Origin: Allobosea sp039673065
Lineage (GTDB): Bacteria > Pseudomonadota > Alphaproteobacteria > Rhizobiales > Beijerinckiaceae
Assembly: GCF_039673065.1 (NCBI RefSeq)
Contig: NZ_JBDJKW010000015.1
Span: 1-64,000 of the forward strand
Direction of reading: 5' to 3'
Length of the DNA stretch: 64,000 nt
In this document: positions 24,414-37,767 of the stretch, piece by piece
Layout: each line of letters starts with the position of its first letter
How positions within the stretch are numbered: the stretch's first letter is position 1
Translations under genes and position numbers: made by a program
Notes under the pieces: generated by a model
Told to the model about the DNA's origin: nothing
Databases searched by the model: none
Seen by the model: only the letters and a program-made list of their open reading frames with translations

Positions 24414-26252
24414 ATGCCGACGCCCAGCGAATCACAAGCCCGCGCGCTGCTGAAGTCCGCCTTCGGCTATGACGATTTCCGCCCCGGGCAATGGGAGGTG
24501 ATCGAGGCCGCGCTCGCCGGCCGCGACGTGTTCGCGGTGATGCCGACCGGCTCCGGCAAGTCGATGTGCTACCAGCTGCCGGCGCTGGCCGCGGGCGGGC
24601 TGACTCTGGTGGTCTCGCCGCTGATCGCGCTGATGCGCGACCAGGTCGGCCAGCTGCTGCGCGCCGGCATCCCGGCCGCCTCGCTCAACTCGATGAACAG
24701 CGAGGAGGAGGCCGCCCGCGCCTGGGACCTGCTCAACGCCGGCAACCTGCGCCTGCTCTTCGTCTCGCCCGAACGCCTGGCCGGCGAGGGGCTGGTGGCG
24801 CGGCTGCGCCGGCTCGGCGTCTCCCGCCTCGCCATCGACGAGGCGCACTGCGTCTCGCAATGGGGCCATGATTTCCGCCCGGAATACCGGCTGCTATCGC
24901 GGGTGCGCGAGGCGCTGGGCGACGTGCCCGTCACCGCGCTGACCGCCACCGCCGACCGCCAGACCCGCGACGACATCGTCCAGCAGCTGTTCCCGCAGCC
25001 GCCGCAGATGGTGGTGCATTCCTTCGACCGGCCGAACCTCAAGCTCGCCTTCGCGCCCAAGGACCAGCCGCGCCGCCAGATCGACGACTTCCTGAAGATG
25101 CACCGCGGCGGCTCAGGGATCGTCTACTGCTCCTCGCGCAGCAAGACCGAGCGGCTCGCCGAGGCACTACGCGAGAAGGGCTGGAAGGCCTATGCCTACC
25201 ATGCCGGGCTGGAGCAGGAGGAGCGCAACCGCAACCAGGACATCTTCCTGCAGGAGGACGGGGTGGTGGTCTGCGCCACGATCGCCTTCGGCATGGGCAT
25301 CAACAAGCCCGATGTCCGCTTCGTCGTGCATGCCGACATGCCGGGCTCGATCGAGGGCTACTACCAGGAGATCGGCCGCGCCGGGCGCGACGGGCTGCCG
25401 GCCGACACGCTGACGCTCTACGGCGTCGAGGACATGGCGCTGCGCCGGCGGCAGATCGACGAGAAGGCGATCGACGACGAGCGCCGGCGCATCGAGCACC
25501 GGCGCCTCAACGCCATGATCGACCTGTGCGAATCGGCGCTGTGCCGCCGCTCGGCCCTGCTGGCCTATTTCGGCGAGGACGTGCCGCCCTGCCGCCACGG
25601 CCAGGCGCCGTTCCGCTGCGATCTCTGCGGGCCGGCCGCGCCGGAGCTGGTCGACGCGACGCTCGACGCCCGCAAGCTGCTCTCGGCCGTGATCCGCTCC
25701 GGCGAGCGCTACGGCGCCGGCCATCTCGCCGACATCCTCACCGGTTCGGCGACCGAGGCGATCCGCCGCCAGAACCATGACGGGCTGAAGACCTTCGGCG
25801 TCGGCTCCGACAAGTCCAAGGGCGCCTGGACGGCGCTCGCCCGCAAGCTCTTCGCCGCCGGCGCCCTCGCCGAGGCCAGCAGCGAGCATGGCGGCTTCCG
25901 TTTGACGCCGAAGGGCGAGGACATCCTGTTCGGCCGCGAGCCGATCGCGCTGCGGGTCGACCCGCTGGCGGAACGGCGCGGCCGCCGCGGCCAGCGCGAG
26001 GCGGCCCGTGCCGACGGGCTCGACGGCGAGACCGCCGCCCTGTTCGAGCATCTGCGCCAGCTGCGCCTCTCCATCGCCCGCGAGGAGGGCGTCGCCGCCT
26101 ACATCATCTTCACCGACCGCACGCTGATCGCCATGGCGCGCGAACGGCCGGCGGCGCTGGAGGAGATGCGGGCGATCGAGGGCGTCGGCGAGCGCAAGCT
26201 CAGCCAGTACGGCGAGGCCTTCCTCGACGCGATCGCGAGCTTCGCGGGGTAG
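24414..26252 (+). CDS. recQ: ATP-dependent DNA helicase RecQ
   Basis: 612 residues. Superfamily 2 helicase motifs: FRPGQWEVIEAAL (motif 0), MPTGSGKSMCYQLP (I), VVSPLIALMRDQV (Ia), AIDEAHCVSQWGHDFRPEY (DEAH plus the RecQ aromatic loop), TALTATA (III), IVYCSSRSKTE (IV), IAFGMGINKPDVRFV (V) and EIGRAGRDG (VI). The RQC zinc site cysteines follow (CESALCRR, CDLC), and an HRDC domain closes the protein (RPAALEEMRAIEGVGERKL). It is full length and works in recombination and fork repair. Confidence 0.96.
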   Translation: MPTPSESQARALLKSAFGYDDFRPGQWEVIEAALAGRDVFAVMPTGSGKSMCYQLPALAAGGLTLVVSPLIALMRDQVGQLLRAGIPAASLNSMNSEEEAARAWDLLNAGNLRLLFVSPERLAGEGLVARLRRLGVSRLAIDEAHCVSQWGHDFRPEYRLLSRVREALGDVPVTALTATADRQTRDDIVQQLFPQPPQMVVHSFDRPNLKLAFAPKDQPRRQIDDFLKMHRGGSGIVYCSSRSKTERLAEALREKGWKAYAYHAGLEQEERNRNQDIFLQEDGVVVCATIAFGMGINKPDVRFVVHADMPGSIEGYYQEIGRAGRDGLPADTLTLYGVEDMALRRRQIDEKAIDDERRRIEHRRLNAMIDLCESALCRRSALLAYFGEDVPPCRHGQAPFRCDLCGPAAPELVDATLDARKLLSAVIRSGERYGAGHLADILTGSATEAIRRQNHDGLKTFGVGSDKSKGAWTALARKLFAAGALAEASSEHGGFRLTPKGEDILFGREPIALRVDPLAERRGRRGQREAARADGLDGETAALFEHLRQLRLSIAREEGVAAYIIFTDRTLIAMARERPAALEEMRAIEGVGERKLSQYGEAFLDAIASFAG

Positions 26253-26298
26253 GATCGGGAACTGCGCCGCCCCTCCCCGCGTACGCGTGCGTGCGCAC

Positions 26299-26327
26299 GT
26301 GAAAAAGCCACACCGAAGGCCTATATT
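26299..26327 (+). promoter_or_regulatory. Candidate sigma70 promoter of gyrB
   Basis: GTGAAA 26299-26304, a 17-bp spacer, TATATT 26322-26327, followed by ATG 26384. It is a good match for an alphaproteobacterial housekeeping promoter. Confidence 0.5.
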
Positions 26328-26383
26328 CCGCAGGCGAATCAAGATCATCGCGGGCGCGTGCTCGCCCGCCGAAGGACCCGTTC

Positions 26384-28822
<2,439 letters not shown>

Positions 28823-28828
28823 GACGCC

Positions 28829-28859
28829 GCCGGCAGCGGACTTCGTCCCCGCTGCCGGC
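28829..28859 (+). terminator. Strong hairpin after gyrB, probable terminator
   Basis: An 11-bp perfect stem, GCCGGCAGCGG 28829-28839 with CCGCTGCCGGC 28849-28859 and a 9-nt loop. No T run follows, so termination may be Rho-assisted. Confidence 0.5.
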
Positions 28860-28976
28860 GCCGCGCAGGCCGATCCTTCTCAAGGCCCTGCGATATAAAG
28901 AAAAACCCCGACCGCCCTCTCCGCTACCATGGCTTTCGCGGCGCCTGAGGCCGCGGGCATGGGGAGTGTGGACGAG

Positions 28977-30095
28977 ATGGCGAAGGACATCGCCCGTCGC
29001 GGGTTTCTGACGGGGACGGCCGCCCTGGCGGCCAGCGCGGCGACAGGGTTCGCCTGCGTCGAGATCGCCAGCGCGGCGCCGATCACGGTGCCGACCGTCG
29101 ACCGGCTCGACATGCGCGTGCTGATCGATTCCGCCCATGACCAGTTCCTCAAGCCCGCGACCGTGCAGGGCGTGCGCCATCTGCCGCCGGGCTCCGGCCG
29201 CGGCGCCGACTACCGGCAGGTGCTGCACAACCAATGGGGGCTGTCGCTCTTCCTGCAGACGAAGCGGGCGGAGGAGGAGCGCGCCATCCTGCTCGATTTC
29301 GGCTACAGCCCCGACGCGCTGCTCAACAATATCGACATCCTCAAAGTCGACGCGGCGCGCATCGACGCGCTGATCGTGAGCCACGGCCATCACGACCATT
29401 ACGGCGGGCTGACCGGCTTCCTGGCCAAGTATCGCGAGCGGCTCTCGCCGGAGCTGCGGCTCTATGCCGGCGGCGAGGACAATTTCTGCCATCGCGTCAG
29501 CCCGACGCCGGTACAGGGCCAGTTCACCGATTTCGGCCAGCTCGACCGGCGTGAGCTCGCCGCCCACAAGGTCAAGACGGTGCTGTGCGAGACGCCGACC
29601 GTCGTCGCCGGCCACGCCTTCACCACCGGCCAGATCAAGCGCCGCTCGCTGGAGCGGATGCTGCCCAACACCTTCGTCGAGCGCGGCATCAAGGACGGGC
29701 TCGGCTGCGACGCCACCCATTACAGCGCGGCCGAGCTGCAGGGAAAGATCGTTCCCGACGAGCATGTCCACGAGCACGCCACCTGCTTCGCCGTGAAGGG
29801 CAAGGGGCTGGTGGTGATCAGCTCCTGCGGCCATGTCGGCATCGTCAATTCGGTGCTGCAGGCGCAGGAGGTCTCCGGGATCGAGAAGGTCCACGCCATC
29901 GTCGGCGGCTTCCATCTCGGCCCGGCGCCGAAGGACTATTTGCGGGAGGTCGTCGCCGAGATCGGCCGGCTGAAGCCCGACGTCGTCATCCCGATGCACT
30001 GCTCCGGCCTGAACTTCGCCCTCGAGGCGCAGGCGCAATATCCCGAGAACGTCATCGTGCCGACCACCGGCAGCCGCCTGGTCTTCGGAGCCTGA
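28977..30095 (+). CDS. MBL-fold metallohydrolase with Tat-like signal
   Basis: 372 residues from ATG 28977 (in-frame ATGs at 28929 and 28959 would lengthen the leader). The N-terminus (IARRGFLTGTAALAASAATG) resembles a twin-arginine signal. The metallo-beta-lactamase metal motif is H136-x-H138-x-D140-H141 in VSHGHHDHYGG. Later metal ligands are likely in HEHATCF, SSCGHVGIVNS and PMHCSGL. The layout is that of the DHPS-like (beta-ribofuranosylaminobenzene phosphate synthase-related) MBL subgroup. Substrate unknown. The SCO gene follows 2 bp after the stop, so the two are probably cotranscribed. Confidence 0.83.
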   Translation: MAKDIARRGFLTGTAALAASAATGFACVEIASAAPITVPTVDRLDMRVLIDSAHDQFLKPATVQGVRHLPPGSGRGADYRQVLHNQWGLSLFLQTKRAEEERAILLDFGYSPDALLNNIDILKVDAARIDALIVSHGHHDHYGGLTGFLAKYRERLSPELRLYAGGEDNFCHRVSPTPVQGQFTDFGQLDRRELAAHKVKTVLCETPTVVAGHAFTTGQIKRRSLERMLPNTFVERGIKDGLGCDATHYSAAELQGKIVPDEHVHEHATCFAVKGKGLVVISSCGHVGIVNSVLQAQEVSGIEKVHAIVGGFHLGPAPKDYLREVVAEIGRLKPDVVIPMHCSGLNFALEAQAQYPENVIVPTTGSRLVFGA

Positions 30096-30097
30096 GC

Positions 30098-30775
30098 ATG
30101 GCCGCGCCGCGCACCGGATACGGGCTGCCCGCCGCCCGCCATGGCGGGCTGGCACGGCTGCTGCTCGCGGCCGCCTTCCTGCTGCTGTTTGCCGTGGTGC
30201 TCGCCCCGCCCTCGCGCGGCGAGGCGCCGCGGCGCTCGGCGGCCGAGTTGATGGACGTGCTGATGTGGGATCGCGAGCCGGTCGGCGGCCCGTTCGCGCT
30301 GACCGACCAGACCGGCACGCCGCGCACCGAGGCCGACTATGCCGGCCGCTTCCTGCTGGTCTATTTCGGCTTCAGCTACTGCCCCGACATCTGCCCGACC
30401 GACCTGTTCCAGATCGGCCGGGCGCTCGACGCCCTCGGGCCCGAGGGCGAGGTGATCCAGCCGCTCTTTGTCACCCTCGACCCGGAGCGCGACACGCCGG
30501 CGCATCTGGCGGAGTACCTGCCGCTGTTCCATCCGCGGCTCGTCGGGCTGAGCGGCCCGGCCGAGCGCATCCGCGCCGTCGCCGACGCCTACAAGGTCTA
30601 TTACCGCAGGGTCGAGACCGGCGGCGGCGACTACACGGTCGACCATTCGGCCTATGTCTACCTGATCGATCCGCAGGGCCGCTATCTCGGCTTCTTCCCG
30701 CCCGGTACCGCGGCGGAGCGCATGCTGACCATCATCCGCCCGCATCTGGCGCGGGCAAGGGAGGCGGCGCGCTAG
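30098..30775 (+). CDS. SCO family copper chaperone (Sco1/SenC)
   Basis: 225 residues from ATG 30098. One N-terminal membrane helix (LARLLLAAAFLLLFAVVLA) anchors a periplasmic thioredoxin-fold domain. Copper ligands are complete: C95-x3-C99 in FGFSYCPDICP and H183 in VDHSAYVYLI. Such proteins deliver copper to the CuA site of cytochrome c oxidase. In several relatives senC sits beside regB/regA; here the regBA genes are about 32 kb away. It is cotranscribed with the MBL-fold gene by position. Confidence 0.92.
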   Translation: MAAPRTGYGLPAARHGGLARLLLAAAFLLLFAVVLAPPSRGEAPRRSAAELMDVLMWDREPVGGPFALTDQTGTPRTEADYAGRFLLVYFGFSYCPDICPTDLFQIGRALDALGPEGEVIQPLFVTLDPERDTPAHLAEYLPLFHPRLVGLSGPAERIRAVADAYKVYYRRVETGGGDYTVDHSAYVYLIDPQGRYLGFFPPGTAAERMLTIIRPHLARAREAAR

Positions 30776-30877
30776 CGCGGGTCGGCCCGCCGGATTTGGC
30801 GCTGCGGCCGTCTGGCGGTATTGAGCCGGGCATGTGCCGCCCGGCACGTTTCCCTCCGCCAGATCCGAGCGACATCC

Positions 30878-31123
30878 ATGAGCGACACCCTGCCCGACCG
30901 GCTCTCGGTCAACCCGAACAGCCCCTTCTACGACGAGGAGGTCCTCGCCAGGGACATCGGCGTGCGCTTCAAGGGCGTCGACAAGACCAATGTCGAGGAA
31001 TACTGCGTCAGCGAGGGCTGGGTCCGCCTGACCGCCGGCAACGCCAAGGACCGCCACGGCAACCCGATGACGGTCAAGCTCAAGGGCACGGTCGAGCCCT
31101 ATATCCGCGGCAAGGCCGAGTAA
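30878..31123 (+). CDS. DUF3297 family protein
   Basis: 81 residues from ATG 30878. The whole protein matches the small, conserved DUF3297 family: LPDRLSVNPNSPFYDEEVL, DIGVRFKGVDKTNVEEYCV and the C-terminal KLKGTVEPYIRGKAE. It is soluble and cytoplasmic by composition, with no known function. It ends 23 bp before the convergent GNAT gene. Confidence 0.88.
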   Translation: MSDTLPDRLSVNPNSPFYDEEVLARDIGVRFKGVDKTNVEEYCVSEGWVRLTAGNAKDRHGNPMTVKLKGTVEPYIRGKAE

Positions 31124-31146
31124 GGCTAGGCGGGCGCGCGGCCGGC

Positions 31147-31683
31147 TCAGCCCGCCGCGCGCAGGTCCTTGTAGAAGAAGGTCGAGCCGCAGTCCCGCCC
31201 GTCCGGCATCAGGGCGTAGCGCGGGATCGTGCCGGCCTCGTGCCAGCCCAGCCGGTTGTAGAAGGCGCGGGCCGGCGAAGCCTCGTCGGTGTCGAGCACC
31301 AGCAGGTCGCGCCCCAGCGGCGCGGCCGCCGCCTCCACCGTCCGCATCAGCGCCGCGCCGATGCCCTGCCCGCGCGCCGCGGAGTGCACCAGCACCTTGG
31401 CGACCTCGGCGCGATGGCGCTGGTTGGCGCGGGCGATCAGCTGCAATTGCGCCGTGCCGACCATCACGCCGCCGGCATCATGCGCCGCGAACAGCAGGGT
31501 GCGCCCGGCCGCGACCTCGGCGGCGACCGCGTCCCAGAATCGCGCCAGATCGGCGGGCTCGCTCCAGCTCATGAATCCGACCGAGGCCCCGCCGGCGACC
31601 GCGTCGGCGAGGAGCCGCGTCAGCGCCGGCCTGGCGGCCTGCGCGTCCGCGGCGTCCAGCCTGGTGATGGCGATCCCGTCCAT
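31147..31683 (-). CDS. GNAT family N-acetyltransferase
   Basis: 178 residues. The acetyl-CoA binding motif is KVLVHSAARGQGIGAALMRTVEAAA (R/Q-x-x-G-x-G/A present), followed by LLVLDTDEASPARAFYNRLGW and a C-terminal YALMPDGRDCGSTFFYKDL. This is the standard GNAT fold and length; the acceptor substrate is unknown. The 176-bp spacer upstream is AT-rich (TTATAGTGGATAAT on the minus strand near 31709) and probably contains its promoter. Confidence 0.88.
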   Translation of the reverse strand: MDGIAITRLDAADAQAARPALTRLLADAVAGGASVGFMSWSEPADLARFWDAVAAEVAAGRTLLFAAHDAGGVMVGTAQLQLIARANQRHRAEVAKVLVHSAARGQGIGAALMRTVEAAAAPLGRDLLVLDTDEASPARAFYNRLGWHEAGTIPRYALMPDGRDCGSTFFYKDLRAAG

Positions 31684-31859
31684 GCGCTGCGCCTTCCATC
31701 GTCGGATTATCCACTATAAGAGATTATTTTCTGCCATGATGGAGTCAAGCGGGACAAAGCCGCCGCAGCGCCGGATTTCCGCCGCTTGCGCCCGCCTGCG
31801 CCGCGCGCCGTCGCGCGCAAGCCCTTGGCGGCACACGCGGGCACTGCTATGGCCCGCCC

Positions 31860-33665
<1,806 letters not shown>

Positions 33666-33671
33666 GGCCAG

Positions 33672-33690
33672 CTGCGCCCGCTGGGCGCAG
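33672..33690 (+). terminator. Hairpin just after lepA
   Basis: CTGCGCCC 33672-33679, loop GCT, GGGCGCAG 33683-33690, starting 7 bp after the stop. It has no T run. A second stem (GAAAGGG 33789-33795 with CCCTTTC 33801-33807) lies closer to the end of the convergent DsbD-type gene. Confidence 0.4.
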
Positions 33691-33819
33691 GACTGCCTGA
33701 GCCCCCCGCCACGTCTTCCGGATCGCCGCACGCCCGAGAGGGCGCGGCGCGGCGATCCATCGCATCAGCGTCGCATCGGCTGAGGCCGGAAAGGGACCTG
33801 CCCTTTCGTGTGCGGTGAT

Positions 33820-35967
33820 TCAGCGCCCGGCCTGCGCCGTCCTGCCTTCGGCCGCGCGCTCGGCGGCGGCGACCACCGTGTCGGCGGTGAGCAGCTGCGG
33901 CAGGATCTCCGCCGGGGCGCCGGCCCGGCCCGGATAGGCGAGGTAGAGCGGCACGCCGGCGCGACCGTGCTCGCCCAGGGCCGCGGCGATGGTCGCGTCG
34001 CGATTGGTCCAGTCGGCCTTGAGATAAACCACGCCGAGCCGGGCGAACGCGTCCTTCACCTCCTGCCGCGACAGCGCCACGCGCTCGTTGGCGAGGCAGG
34101 TGATGCACCAGGCCGCGGTGAAGTTGACGAAGACCGGCTTGCCCTGCGCCTGCAATTCGGCGACGCGCTGCGGCGTCCAGGCCTCGCTGCCGCCGCGCGC
34201 GCCAGCGGCCGGGGCCGGCACGGCCGTATCGAGCACGAAGGCGCCGACGCCGAAGGCGAGCACGAGGCCGAGCCCGAGCGCCGAGAGCCGCAGGCCGCGC
34301 CCGCGCGCGCGGGTGACGCCGAGCAGCCAGACCGCGAAGCCGGCGACCAGGATCGCGACCAGCGCCGCCAGCGCGCCGCCGGCCCCGGCCTGCACCGTCG
34401 CGACCCAGATCAGCCAGATCGCGGTCGCGAACATCGGGAAGGCGAAGGCCTGCTTCAGCACCAGCATCCACGGGCCGGGCCGCGGCAGCAGGCGCAGCAG
34501 CCCCGGCGCGAAGGAGAGCGCCACCACCGGAGCGGCGAAGCCGAGCGCCAGCGCCAGAAAGACCGCGAGCGCGAGCGCGGGCGGCTGCGTCACGGCATAG
34601 CCCATCGCGGCGCCCATGAAGGGGGCGGTGCAGGGCGTCGCCACCACCACCGCGAGTGCCCCGGTGAGCAACGCGCCGGCCGGGCCGTTGCCGGTGGCGA
34701 CGGAGCCGCCCAGCCCCTGGATGCGTCCGCCGACCTCGAAGGCGCCGAGCAGGTTCAGCCCGATCAGCACCATCAGCACCGCAAGCCCGATCACCAGCGG
34801 CGGCGATTGCAGCTGGAAGCCCCAGCCGGCGCCGAGCGCCACCACGAGCCCGGCCAGCGTCAGGAAGGTCGCGACCACGCCGGCGAGGAAGAGCAGCCCG
34901 TGCAGGCGCAGCGTCGCGCGGCTCGCCTGCGCCATCTGGGCGAAGCCGAGCGCCTTGATGAACAGCACCGGCAGCACACAGGGCATCAGGTTGAGGATCA
35001 GCCCGCCGGCGAAGGCGAAGCCCAGCGCGATCCACAGCGTCAGCGTCTCGGCCGGCGGCGGGGGCGGCAGGGTGGCGACCGCCGGGGCCCTGGCCTGCGG
35101 GCCTGCGGCAAGCAGGGCCGGCTCCGCGGTCGCGGCGAGCAGCAGCGCGCGGCGCGTTCCGTCCTGGGTGAAGGTCAGCACGCCTTCCTGCTCCGCGCCG
35201 TCGAGCTTGAAAGCGTCCGAGCGCTTCAGGGCGAGCGTGCCGCCGTTCAGCAGCTGCGGCGCCGAATGGTCGATCAGCGTGTCGGTATGCGGGAAGAAGA
35301 AAACCTCGCGCGCGCCTTCGGGCAGGCCGGGCAGGGTGAGCGACAGCCCGTCCTCGCCGGTCGCGGCGAGCGCGGCCGTGAAGCCGGCCGGCCGCGGCAG
35401 GGCGGCCTCGGCGGCGGCGATGCGCGTCGCGGCGGCCTCGTCGACCACCGATGCGCTCTCGACCGGCAGCGACAGGGCGAAGCTGCCCTCCTCGGGAATG
35501 CAGATCGTCTCGCAGACCAGCCAGCTCGCCTTGGCCCGGATCCGCAGCGTCTCGCCGGGGCGCAGGCTCGCGGGCACGCTGATCTCGACCGGCAGGACGA
35601 CCTCGCCTTTGAAGCCGAAATTCACCAGCGGCGGGAAGGGGATCGCCTCCGGCGCCGGCCATTGCAGCGGGCCGGCGGTCACGCCCGGCGGCAACTCCCA
35701 GTCGATCCGCGTCGGCTCGCCGGAATCGCCGGGATTGCGCCAGTAGCTGTGCCAGCCCGGGGCGAGGCGCTGCACCAGCGCCATGCGGAAGCGCTCGCCC
35801 GGCACCACCGCGTCGCGGTCGGCGATCAGGGTGGCGGTGACGCGCGGCGTCATGGCCGGGGCGGATTCCGCCGCGGCGGCGAGGCCGGGCACCAGCAGCG
35901 ACAGGCCGAGCGCGACGCCCCGCAGGGCGGTGCGCAGGCGACGGAGGGAGGCGGCGGGCGCGATCAT
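33820..35967 (-). CDS. DsbD/ScsB-type protein-disulfide reductase (transmembrane thiol relay)
   Basis: 715 residues from ATG 35967. A signal sequence (LRGVALGLSLLVPGLAAAAE), an N-terminal periplasmic immunoglobulin-like domain with the redox pair in LVCETICIPEEGSF, a central membrane domain of about eight helices with conserved Cys/Pro (LNLMPCVLPVLFIKALGF and TPCTAPFMGAAMGYA), and a C-terminal thioredoxin domain with WCITCLANE at about 620-628. Electrons from cytosolic thioredoxin pass to periplasmic partners. The N-terminal domain length is closer to ScsB than to E. coli DsbD. An upstream ATG at 36009 is possible. Confidence 0.9.
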   Translation of the reverse strand: MIAPAASLRRLRTALRGVALGLSLLVPGLAAAAESAPAMTPRVTATLIADRDAVVPGERFRMALVQRLAPGWHSYWRNPGDSGEPTRIDWELPPGVTAGPLQWPAPEAIPFPPLVNFGFKGEVVLPVEISVPASLRPGETLRIRAKASWLVCETICIPEEGSFALSLPVESASVVDEAAATRIAAAEAALPRPAGFTAALAATGEDGLSLTLPGLPEGAREVFFFPHTDTLIDHSAPQLLNGGTLALKRSDAFKLDGAEQEGVLTFTQDGTRRALLLAATAEPALLAAGPQARAPAVATLPPPPPAETLTLWIALGFAFAGGLILNLMPCVLPVLFIKALGFAQMAQASRATLRLHGLLFLAGVVATFLTLAGLVVALGAGWGFQLQSPPLVIGLAVLMVLIGLNLLGAFEVGGRIQGLGGSVATGNGPAGALLTGALAVVVATPCTAPFMGAAMGYAVTQPPALALAVFLALALGFAAPVVALSFAPGLLRLLPRPGPWMLVLKQAFAFPMFATAIWLIWVATVQAGAGGALAALVAILVAGFAVWLLGVTRARGRGLRLSALGLGLVLAFGVGAFVLDTAVPAPAAGARGGSEAWTPQRVAELQAQGKPVFVNFTAAWCITCLANERVALSRQEVKDAFARLGVVYLKADWTNRDATIAAALGEHGRAGVPLYLAYPGRAGAPAEILPQLLTADTVVAAAERAAEGRTAQAGR

Positions 35968-36069
35968 GGCCGTGTCATGCGCCCTTCGGCCCCGCTTTGC
36001 CAGTGACAAGCCGGTGAGAGCGGCGCGAGGTCGCAGGCGCGGCGAGGGCGGGCGCGGCGGCCGGCCATC

Positions 36070-37128
36070 TCAGCCCGCCCCGAGCCGCTCGCCGCGATAG
36101 ACGCCGCTGCGGATGCGCTGCCACCAGTCGCGATGCGCGAGATACCAGGCGACCGTCTGGCGCAGCCCGCTCTCGAAGCTCTCCTGCGGCCGCCAGCCGA
36201 GCTCCCGCTCGATATGCGAGGCGTCGATCGCATAGCGCCGGTCATGGCCCGGCCGGTCGGCGACGAAGCGGATCAGGTCGGTGCGCGGGCCGATCGCCGG
36301 GTCGGGGGCGAGCTCGTCCATCAGGGCGCAGATCGCGGTGACGACCTCGAGATTGCTGCGCTCGGCCCGGCCGCCGACATTGTAGCTCTCGCCGGGGCGG
36401 CCGCGCTCGGCGATCAGCGCGAGCGCGCGGGCATGGTCCTCGACATGCAGCCAGTCGCGCACATTGGCCCCGTCGCCATAGACCGGCAGCGGCGCGCCCT
36501 CGAGCGCGTTGAGGATCATCAGCGGGATCAGCTTCTCGGGGAAGTGATAGGGCCCGTAATTGTTGGAGCAGTTGGAGAGCAGCACCGGCAGCCCGTAGGT
36601 GTGGTGCCATGCGCGGACCAGATGGTCAGAGGCCGCCTTCGAGGCCGAATAGGGCGAGGTCGGCTGATAGGGCGAGCTCTCGGTGAAGAGCCCCTGCGCC
36701 CCCAGCGAGCCGAAGACCTCGTCGGTCGAGACATGGTGGAAGCGGAAGCCCGCCCGCTCCGCCTCCGGCAGCGCCCGCCAGTGGCGCAGGCTCTCCTGCA
36801 GCAGCACGAAGGTGCCGCCGATATTGGTCTCGATGAAGGCGGCCGGCCCGTCGATCGAGCGGTCGACATGGCTCTCGGCGGCGAGGTTCATCACCACGTC
36901 GGGGCGGAAGGCGGCGAAGGCCCGGCGCATCGCCTCGGCGTCTCCGATATCGGCCTGGAGGAAGGAAAAGCGCGGATCGCCGTCGACCGGCGCGAGATTG
37001 TCCAGATTGCCGGCATAGGTCAGCTTGTCGACCACCAGCACGCGGTGCGGCGTCTGCGCGATCAGATGGCGCACCACGGCCGAGCCGATGAAGCCGGCGC
37101 CGCCGGTGACCAGATAGCGCCGGCTCAT
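36070..37128 (-). CDS. rfbB: dTDP-glucose 4,6-dehydratase
   Basis: 352 residues from ATG 37128, which overlaps the rfbC stop by 4 bp. This extended SDR enzyme has the NAD motif TGGAGFIGSAVVRHL (about 8-22), the VDKLTYAGNLDNL segment, catalytic STDEVFGSLG and YSASKAASDHLVRAW (Tyr/Lys), and SNNYGPYHFPEKLIPLMI. It makes dTDP-4-keto-6-deoxyglucose, the precursor of dTDP-rhamnose. rfbA and rfbD are not in the window, so the rest of the pathway is encoded elsewhere. Confidence 0.96.
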   Translation of the reverse strand: MSRRYLVTGGAGFIGSAVVRHLIAQTPHRVLVVDKLTYAGNLDNLAPVDGDPRFSFLQADIGDAEAMRRAFAAFRPDVVMNLAAESHVDRSIDGPAAFIETNIGGTFVLLQESLRHWRALPEAERAGFRFHHVSTDEVFGSLGAQGLFTESSPYQPTSPYSASKAASDHLVRAWHHTYGLPVLLSNCSNNYGPYHFPEKLIPLMILNALEGAPLPVYGDGANVRDWLHVEDHARALALIAERGRPGESYNVGGRAERSNLEVVTAICALMDELAPDPAIGPRTDLIRFVADRPGHDRRYAIDASHIERELGWRPQESFESGLRQTVAWYLAHRDWWQRIRSGVYRGERLGAG

Positions 37129-37703
37129 GCGGGATCTCCGGCGCGGAAAGGCGTCTGGAAGCCGGCGAGGCCCGGCAGGGCGCGGTCCTTCTCCGAGAGC
37201 TGTGCGGCGTCGCGGGCCACCGGCCAGTCGATCGCCAGCGCCGGATCGTCCCAGGCGAGGCCGCCCTCGCAATCGGGCGCATAGGGGCCGTCGACCTTGT
37301 AGGCGACCTCGGTATCGGGTTCGAGCGTGCAGAAGCCGTGGGCGAAGCCGCGCGGCACGAAGAGCTGCTCGGCGCCGTCGGCGCTGAGACGCGCCGCGCA
37401 CCAGCGCCCATAGCTCGGCGAGCCGGCGCGCAGGTCCACCGCGACATCGTAGACCGCGCCGCGCAGCACGCGCACCAGCTTGGCCTGCGCCGCCGGCGGG
37501 CGCTGGAAATGCAGGCCGCGCACCACGCCGGGCGCGGCCGAGAGCGACTGGTTGTCCTGCACGAAGCGGGCGGCGATGCCGGCGGCGGCGAAGGCCTCCT
37601 CGCTCCAGGTCTCCATGAAGTAGCCGCGCGCGTCGCCGAAGCGGCGCGGGCGCACCAGCACGACGTCCGGGATCGACAGGGGCTCGAAGGCGAACTTGCT
37701 CAT
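37125..37703 (-). CDS. rfbC: dTDP-4-dehydrorhamnose 3,5-epimerase
   Basis: 192 residues. Cupin-fold epimerase with PRRFGDARGYFMETW, FVQDNQSLS, GVVRGLHFQRPPAAQAKLV (catalytic His), VYDVAVDLRAGSPSYG, FVPRGFAHGFCTLEPDTEVAYK and the active-site Tyr in VAYKV. It acts after rfbB in dTDP-L-rhamnose synthesis. The C-terminus carries the usual extra DDPALAIDWP. It is the first gene of a two-gene rfbC-rfbB unit coupled by an ATGA overlap. Confidence 0.96.
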   Translation of the reverse strand: MSKFAFEPLSIPDVVLVRPRRFGDARGYFMETWSEEAFAAAGIAARFVQDNQSLSAAPGVVRGLHFQRPPAAQAKLVRVLRGAVYDVAVDLRAGSPSYGRWCAARLSADGAEQLFVPRGFAHGFCTLEPDTEVAYKVDGPYAPDCEGGLAWDDPALAIDWPVARDAAQLSEKDRALPGLAGFQTPFRAGDPA

Positions 37704-37767
37704 GCCCCTTCAAAGCCCGGCCGGGCGCCGGCCGTCAACGGGGCGGGCGGTCAACGGGTGCGGGCCG

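Noticed and set aside
26251..26286. Near-match to an EcfG promoter upstream of gyrB (GGAAC-N17-CGTA)
   Set aside because: The -10 box differs at the last base and a better sigma70-type promoter lies between it and gyrB.
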